From contig DAOSNS010000004.1 in assembly GCA_035373625.1 (NCBI GenBank), positions 104,058-168,057 on the forward strand: DNA of 64,000 bases, in the 5' to 3' direction. This DNA is from DSWT01 sp035373625 (lineage in GTDB: Bacteria > Chloroflexota > Anaerolineae > B4-G1 > SLSP01). Below are positions 60,119 to 64,000 of this stretch, piece after piece. The stretch's first letter is position 1, and the number at the start of each line of letters is the position of its first letter. The notes below the pieces were generated by a model, which had not been told where the DNA came from, did not search any database, and was given only the letters and a program-made list of their open reading frames with translations. A program made the position numbers and the translations under genes.

Positions 60119-60237
60119 AGGACTTACGCAAATCGGCAGAACTTTACCGCAGAATACGCAGAGATCGCTAAGATGTTGTTATTTCTTGGCATCCTCAGTG
60201 GCCTGTGGTGAAAAGTGAACCCAATTGCGTAAGTCCT
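60119..60237. mobile_element. 119-bp MITE with 13-bp terminal inverted repeats
   Basis: AGGACTTACGCAA at 60119-60131 and its exact inverse TTGCGTAAGTCCT at 60225-60237. Both ends continue into TA (ta before, ta after), as expected for Tc1/mariner or IS630-type insertion at TA. The interior has no reading frame of note. It occupies the gap between the secreted protein and the cyclase-family gene; nothing else is seen in 60088-60439 apart from a Shine-Dalgarno. Confidence 0.75.
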
Positions 60238-60439
60238 ACTTTAATTTATTAAGACGACAGATAAAAGTATGCTATATGTACAAGAAAATATCCGTCATTT
60301 ATATCTTGAACGAACACCCACCTGGTATTTAATGATAAATACTCTCCACACATCTGACATAGAAAAGACCGTGCAGTGCCTTTTGTTCTGCAAGACAAGG
60401 CCACTGCAAACTTCAAAATTCAATCAGGAGGTTTTGACT

Positions 60440-61324
60440 ATGAGATTACTCGATTTAACCATTCCTCTCGGCATCGCCACGCCCCCGTGGCCCACGTATG
60501 AGCCGCTACAAGTGAAATATTTCAAGCGGCTGGCGCCTAACGGCGCGAATGGGCAGCTCGTGACCCACTCCAACCACCTGGGCACACACCTCGATGGCGA
60601 AATCCACTTCTACACGGCCGGCAAGGACATCGCGTCTCTGGATATGGAGTTCCTCGTTCACGAAGCGGCTATCGTTGATCTCTCCGATGTGGTCGCCGAC
60701 TACGACATCTACACATCGGAGATGATCGAGGACAAAGTGGAGATCAAAGAAGGCGACATCCTCATCATCCATACCGGCTTCCATCATTTCGGTTGGGATA
60801 TGCCCACCGCCGACGAAATCCGCTATATGGTACAGCATCCGGGGCCGGATCGGGAGTTTGCGGAGTGGGCCAAGCGCAAGAAATTGCGCTGGATCGGCGT
60901 GGACTGCGGCAGTGCGGACCATCCGATGAACACAATCATCCGCAACTGGATGCCGCGTCAGGCCGCACAGGCCGAAGCGCACTTCCAGAAGAAGTACGGC
61001 AAAGGGCTGGCCGACATCTTTGACGACACGAAGTACCAGTTGATGCACATCGAGATGTTCCCCTCCGGCATCATCCACGCGGAGTGCATCGGCGGCGAGA
61101 TAGACCTGCTCATCAACCGTCGCGTGCAAATCGGCTTCTTCCCGTGGCGCTTCGTGGACGGCGAATCATGCATCGGGCGCTGCGTCGCCTTCCTGGATGA
61201 CGACGAATATGCCGATCTGATGGCGCAAAAAGCCGCCCTTCCCAAAACCAAGTTCGGCGACGCCTACAATCCACAACACGTCGAGAATCTAAATCAGCAA
61301 GTGGCAAGTCGGATAGTCGGATAG
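60440..61324 (+). CDS. Cyclase-family metal hydrolase (kynurenine formamidase-like)
   Basis: The 294-residue protein has the family metal motif HLGTHLDGEIHF, IVDLSD, EGDILIIHTGFHHFG and GVDCGSADHP. The family opens amide or cyclic-imide bonds, as in N-formylkynurenine or related hydrolyses. The substrate is not determined here. ATG 60440 follows AGGAGG; a frame from 60269 was rejected. The last residues (ASRIVG) and the stop codon come from the start of the 8-bp repeat array downstream. Confidence 0.85.
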   Translation: MRLLDLTIPLGIATPPWPTYEPLQVKYFKRLAPNGANGQLVTHSNHLGTHLDGEIHFYTAGKDIASLDMEFLVHEAAIVDLSDVVADYDIYTSEMIEDKVEIKEGDILIIHTGFHHFGWDMPTADEIRYMVQHPGPDREFAEWAKRKKLRWIGVDCGSADHPMNTIIRNWMPRQAAQAEAHFQKKYGKGLADIFDDTKYQLMHIEMFPSGIIHAECIGGEIDLLINRRVQIGFFPWRFVDGESCIGRCVAFLDDDEYADLMAQKAALPKTKFGDAYNPQHVENLNQQVASRIVG

Positions 61325-61909
61325 TCACATAGTCGGATAGTCGGATGGTCGGATAGTCACATAGTCGGATAGTCACATAGTCACATAGTCGGATAGTCAG
61401 ATGGTCGGATAGTCACATAGTCGGATAGTCACATAGTCACATAGTCGGATAGTCAGATGGTCGGATAGTCACATAGTCGGATAGTCAAGGAACTACTGAA
61501 TTGTTTGACTAACGACTACTCGACTAACAGACTACTCGACTAACAGACTACCCGACTAACGACTACTCGACTAACGACTACACGACTAACGACTACACGA
61601 CTACCCGACTAACAGACTACCCGACTAACGACTACACGACTAACAGACTACCCGACTAACGACTACTCGACTAACAGACTACTCGACTAACAGACTACTC
61701 GACTAACGACTACCCGACTAACGACTACACGACTACCCGACTAACAGACTACTCGACTAACGACTACCCGACTAACAGACTACTCGACTAACAGACTACT
61801 CGACTAACGACTAACAGACTACCCAACTAACAGACTACCCGACTAACGACTACACGACTACCCGACTAACAGACTACCCGACTAACAGACTACACGACTA
61901 ACAAACTAA
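61306..61909. repeat. Two facing tandem arrays of 7-8-bp gacta/tagtc units
   Basis: 61306-61486 is made of 8-bp agtcggat and agtcacat units. After a short gap, 61506-61909 is made of gactaac, gactacc and gactaca-type units in the opposite sense. The first array is the reverse complement of the gactatcc unit found at 36869. The whole 603-bp gap between the two genes holds no other feature. Confidence 0.9.
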
Positions 61910-61927
61910 CACAAAGGAGATTTGCCT

Positions 61928-62617
61928 ATGACCGTAGATATAGAATTGGAATTGAAACTACGTCCCCCGGAGTTTCCACAGGCGCCGTACCCGCCGAAGG
62001 TGATCACCCTGGCAAACGGCAAGAAGATGGTGGTCCGGGAGGTAACGCGGGCGGATGTGCCGCAGTTGCTCAAATCAGTGCATCCTACCCTGTTCATTGA
62101 ACGCGACTATTACAACGTCGTCGGCGCGCGTGTATATGCGGAACTGATTGCCTGGCAGTATTACCGTGTGCAAAACGAGTACGTCATCGTTGGACAGGTG
62201 GATGGCCTGGTGGTCGGCATTGTCAACGGGCGGATGTATTCTCCAAAGGTGGGAATGAGCCTGCACACGCTGGCGATTGACCGCGGCTTGCGCATCGGCG
62301 CACACCTTTTTGCTGCCAAGATGGAACATCACATCGAGTACCTGAATCAGGACGAAGTGCTCATCGTGGCCGAAAGTCCCATCGGCTTCCGGCGTTGGAT
62401 GATCGAGTACGGGCTGATACCGACGAACATCCCGCACGAGCTGGGCGGCGCGCCTTCATACAAACTCACGCGTGAGTTGTATTTCAAAAGCAAGCCACGT
62501 CTGGTAGTGGGGGATCGCCCTGTACCCCAGGAACTGATGGATGTGGCGACGCGGGAACTCGCGGTCGCCGATGCACAGGCGATCCGCGAAAAAATCGCCG
62601 GGTTGAAGGGGAGGTAA
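61928..62617 (+). CDS. GNAT-like acetyltransferase
   Basis: The 229-residue protein has an N-terminal VVREVTRADVPQLLKSV strand-helix, strands around VIVGQVDGLVVGIVNG, and SLHTLAIDRGLRIGAHLFAAKMEHHIE, fitting the acetyl-CoA-binding motif A of GNAT enzymes though without a clear R/Q-x-x-G-x-G/A. It is likely an acyltransferase of unknown substrate. AAAGGAG lies before ATG 61928. It begins a run with the thiolase-like gene (3-nt gap) and DUF35 gene, so it may modify or supply their acyl substrate. Confidence 0.55.
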   Translation: MTVDIELELKLRPPEFPQAPYPPKVITLANGKKMVVREVTRADVPQLLKSVHPTLFIERDYYNVVGARVYAELIAWQYYRVQNEYVIVGQVDGLVVGIVNGRMYSPKVGMSLHTLAIDRGLRIGAHLFAAKMEHHIEYLNQDEVLIVAESPIGFRRWMIEYGLIPTNIPHELGGAPSYKLTRELYFKSKPRLVVGDRPVPQELMDVATRELAVADAQAIREKIAGLKGR

Positions 62618-62620
62618 GCC

Positions 62621-63814
62621 ATGAGAGACGTAGCCATTATCGGCGTGGGGATGATCCCCTTCGGACGCCGCGATCAAGATACGTTGTTGGATATGCTGGC
62701 CTACAGCTCGATGAAGGCATTGGACGACGCCGGCCTGGGCGATAAAGGCGTGGATGCCGTCTATGTGGGCAATATGGGCGCAGGCATCTTGCAGCATCAA
62801 AGTTCCGTCGCCAGCGCCCTGGTGGACCGGTTAGCGCTGCTTCCCGCCGCCGCCGAAGCGGTGGAGAACGGCCCGGCATCCGGCGGCTCGGCGGTGAAGA
62901 ACGGCGTGCTCGCCGTGGCTTCCGGCTACTACGACGTGGTGCTGGTGGCCGGCGGTGAGAAAATGCGCGAGGTCACCGGGTGGCGTGCCACCGATTTTGT
63001 TGCCACGATGACGCACCCGGAGGTCGAGTATCCGTATGGCATCACCCTGCCCGGCATGGCGGGGATGTTCACGCGCCTGTACATGCAAAAGTATGGCGTC
63101 ACCCCCGAAATGCTGGTCGAAGTTGCCATCAAGAACCAAGAGATGGGCGCGCTCAACCCCTATGCGCACGTTGAGATGATGATCACCAAAGAGGGCATCT
63201 TCGAAAGCCCACACTCCATCGTCAACAACCCGCCGGCTGCCGATCCTTTGCGGCTCTACGACGCCTGCCCGGTGAGCGACGGTGCGGCGGCGCTGGTGCT
63301 GTGTCCGCTGGACATGGCCGCTCACCTCACCAAGAATGTGCCCATCCTTGTCGCCGGATTTGGACAGGCTACCGATACGCATACTCTGGCCGAACGCGAC
63401 GATCCAACCGATCTGAAAGCCGTCACGCTGGCGGCGCAACAGGCATTCGAGCGGGCCAGGCTTAAGCCGGAGGACATCCACGTAGCGGAGCTGCACGACG
63501 CCTTCACCATCCTGGAGATTGCCGAAAGCGAACACGTGGGTTTCTTCAAGAAAGGTGAGGGCGGCAAAGCCGTGCTCAAAGGCAAGACGCGGCTCGGCGG
63601 CAAAATCCCGATCAACGTCTCCGGCGGCCTCAAAGCGCGCGGGCATCCCGTCGGTGCGACGGGTGTGGCGCAGGTGGTAGACATCGTGTGGCAATTGCGC
63701 CACGCGCTGCCCGAAGAGCGCCAGGTCAAGGGGGCACAGAACGGGTTGACGGTCAACTTCGGTGGGTTTGGGAACAATGTCGTGTGCTTTATTTTGAAGA
63801 GGGTAGAACAATGA
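62621..63814 (+). CDS. SCP-x/lipid-transfer thiolase-like protein lacking the nucleophilic Cys
   Basis: The 397-residue protein has the thiolase fold: VAIIGVGMIPFG, the EKM-containing VVLVAGGEKMRE, ELHDAFTILE (catalytic His) and GGLKARGHPVGATG (second His). The first active-site motif normally reads VExACASG, with Cys as nucleophile; here it is VENGPASGG, Pro replacing Cys. True thiolase chemistry is therefore unlikely. Cys-less thiolase-fold enzymes paired with DUF35 proteins are known as retro-aldolases in steroid side-chain breakdown (Ltp2-ChsH2), and a DUF35 gene overlaps this one. That role is an inference. Confidence 0.85.
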   Translation: MRDVAIIGVGMIPFGRRDQDTLLDMLAYSSMKALDDAGLGDKGVDAVYVGNMGAGILQHQSSVASALVDRLALLPAAAEAVENGPASGGSAVKNGVLAVASGYYDVVLVAGGEKMREVTGWRATDFVATMTHPEVEYPYGITLPGMAGMFTRLYMQKYGVTPEMLVEVAIKNQEMGALNPYAHVEMMITKEGIFESPHSIVNNPPAADPLRLYDACPVSDGAAALVLCPLDMAAHLTKNVPILVAGFGQATDTHTLAERDDPTDLKAVTLAAQQAFERARLKPEDIHVAELHDAFTILEIAESEHVGFFKKGEGGKAVLKGKTRLGGKIPINVSGGLKARGHPVGATGVAQVVDIVWQLRHALPEERQVKGAQNGLTVNFGGFGNNVVCFILKRVEQ

Positions 63815-64000
63815 CTGACTTAAAGATCACGGCATATAAGTGTAAGAAATGTGGGCGCCTGCATTACCCCAGACACGAGCGTTGCTTGAGCTGCAAGCAC
63901 CGCGAATTCGATGAAGTCAAGCCAGAGGGCAACGTCACGTTGCTCACCTTCACGCAGATCTTCAACCTGCCGTGGGGTTTCGATGAGCGGTTCCTCATCA
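63811..64000 (+). CDS. DUF35 OB-fold zinc-ribbon protein, 5' part (runs off the window)
   Basis: The frame begins at ATG 63811, overlapping the thiolase-like gene by 4 nt (ATGA), and continues past base 64000. A rubredoxin-like zinc ribbon is visible: YKCKKCG then CLSCKH, 17 residues apart, followed by the start of an OB fold (VTLLTFTQIFNLPWGF). DUF35 proteins bind acyl-CoA and partner with thiolase-fold enzymes in archaea and actinobacteria. The gene order supports a two-subunit enzyme. The C-terminus is not in this window. Confidence 0.88.
   Translation, partial: MTDLKITAYKCKKCGRLHYPRHERCLSCKHREFDEVKPEGNVTLLTFTQIFNLPWGFDERFLI

Overview
The window is GC-rich bacterial chromosomal DNA, tightly packed in the housekeeping parts and loosened by many short repeats. 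No rRNA or phylogenetic marker is present. The gene mix suggests an anaerobic or facultative member of Chloroflexota, probably Anaerolineae-like: a tungsten/molybdenum aldehyde:ferredoxin oxidoreductase, DUF711, DUF438-hemerythrin, a GH74 xyloglucanase, large PKD-containing secreted proteins carrying a YLPLVLRN-type motif, and many GAF/PAS cyclases and kinases. This assignment is inference.

Layout. 1-4.1 kb: the end of a nucleotide cyclase homologue, a DEDDy exonuclease, plsY, and an AOR-family oxidoreductase behind a strong promoter and a riboswitch-like leader. 4.1-5.7 kb: a decayed GyrI-like gene, then a VapBC-like toxin-antitoxin pair enclosed by an intact tRNA-Lys and a degenerate copy of its 3' end. 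5.7-16.7 kb: nadE, a CPBP protease, a TfoX-like protein, a GAF-GAF-cyclase, a DUF3307 protein, a Crp/Fnr regulator, a clostripain-like protease, pepA and a ferritin-like protein. 16.8-17.0 kb: a MITE-like element with terminal inverted repeats and a 10-bp target duplication. 17.1-23.6 kb: a degenerate histidine kinase, DUF711, a cytidylate-kinase-like protein, then Crp/Fnr, ferredoxin, DUF438-hemerythrin-PAS and a MoaD-like protein. 23.6-25.5 kb: a probable type II restriction-modification pair. 25.6-36.7 kb: an S9 peptidase, prs, a YbjN-like protein, xth, a cyclase/kinase/receiver signalling cluster and metK. 37-41.9 kb: ade, lysC and a cystathionine gamma-synthase-like gene, the last two behind a SAM-I riboswitch whose P3 loop has been expanded by tandem repeats. 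42-49.3 kb: a GH74 enzyme, divergent from the fdrA/DUF1116 pair, which is split by fifteen 81-bp double-palindrome repeats. 49.4-52.9 kb: a NarL/NarX-type two-component pair and a single receiver. 52.9-60.1 kb: two large secreted paralogues around a small Coa1-like protein. 60.1-64 kb: a second MITE, a cyclase-family hydrolase, an array of 8-bp repeats, then GNAT, a thiolase lacking its nucleophilic Cys, and a DUF35 protein.

The metabolic genes suggest ferredoxin-linked aldehyde oxidation, methionine/SAM and lysine-branch synthesis under SAM control, nucleotide salvage (ade, prs), NAD synthesis, extracellular glycan attack, and a purine-nitrogen or amide catabolic module (fdrA/DUF1116). The most distinctive property is how repeats invade functional sites: a riboswitch loop, 5' leaders, an operon junction, the ends of genes, and the interior of ade.
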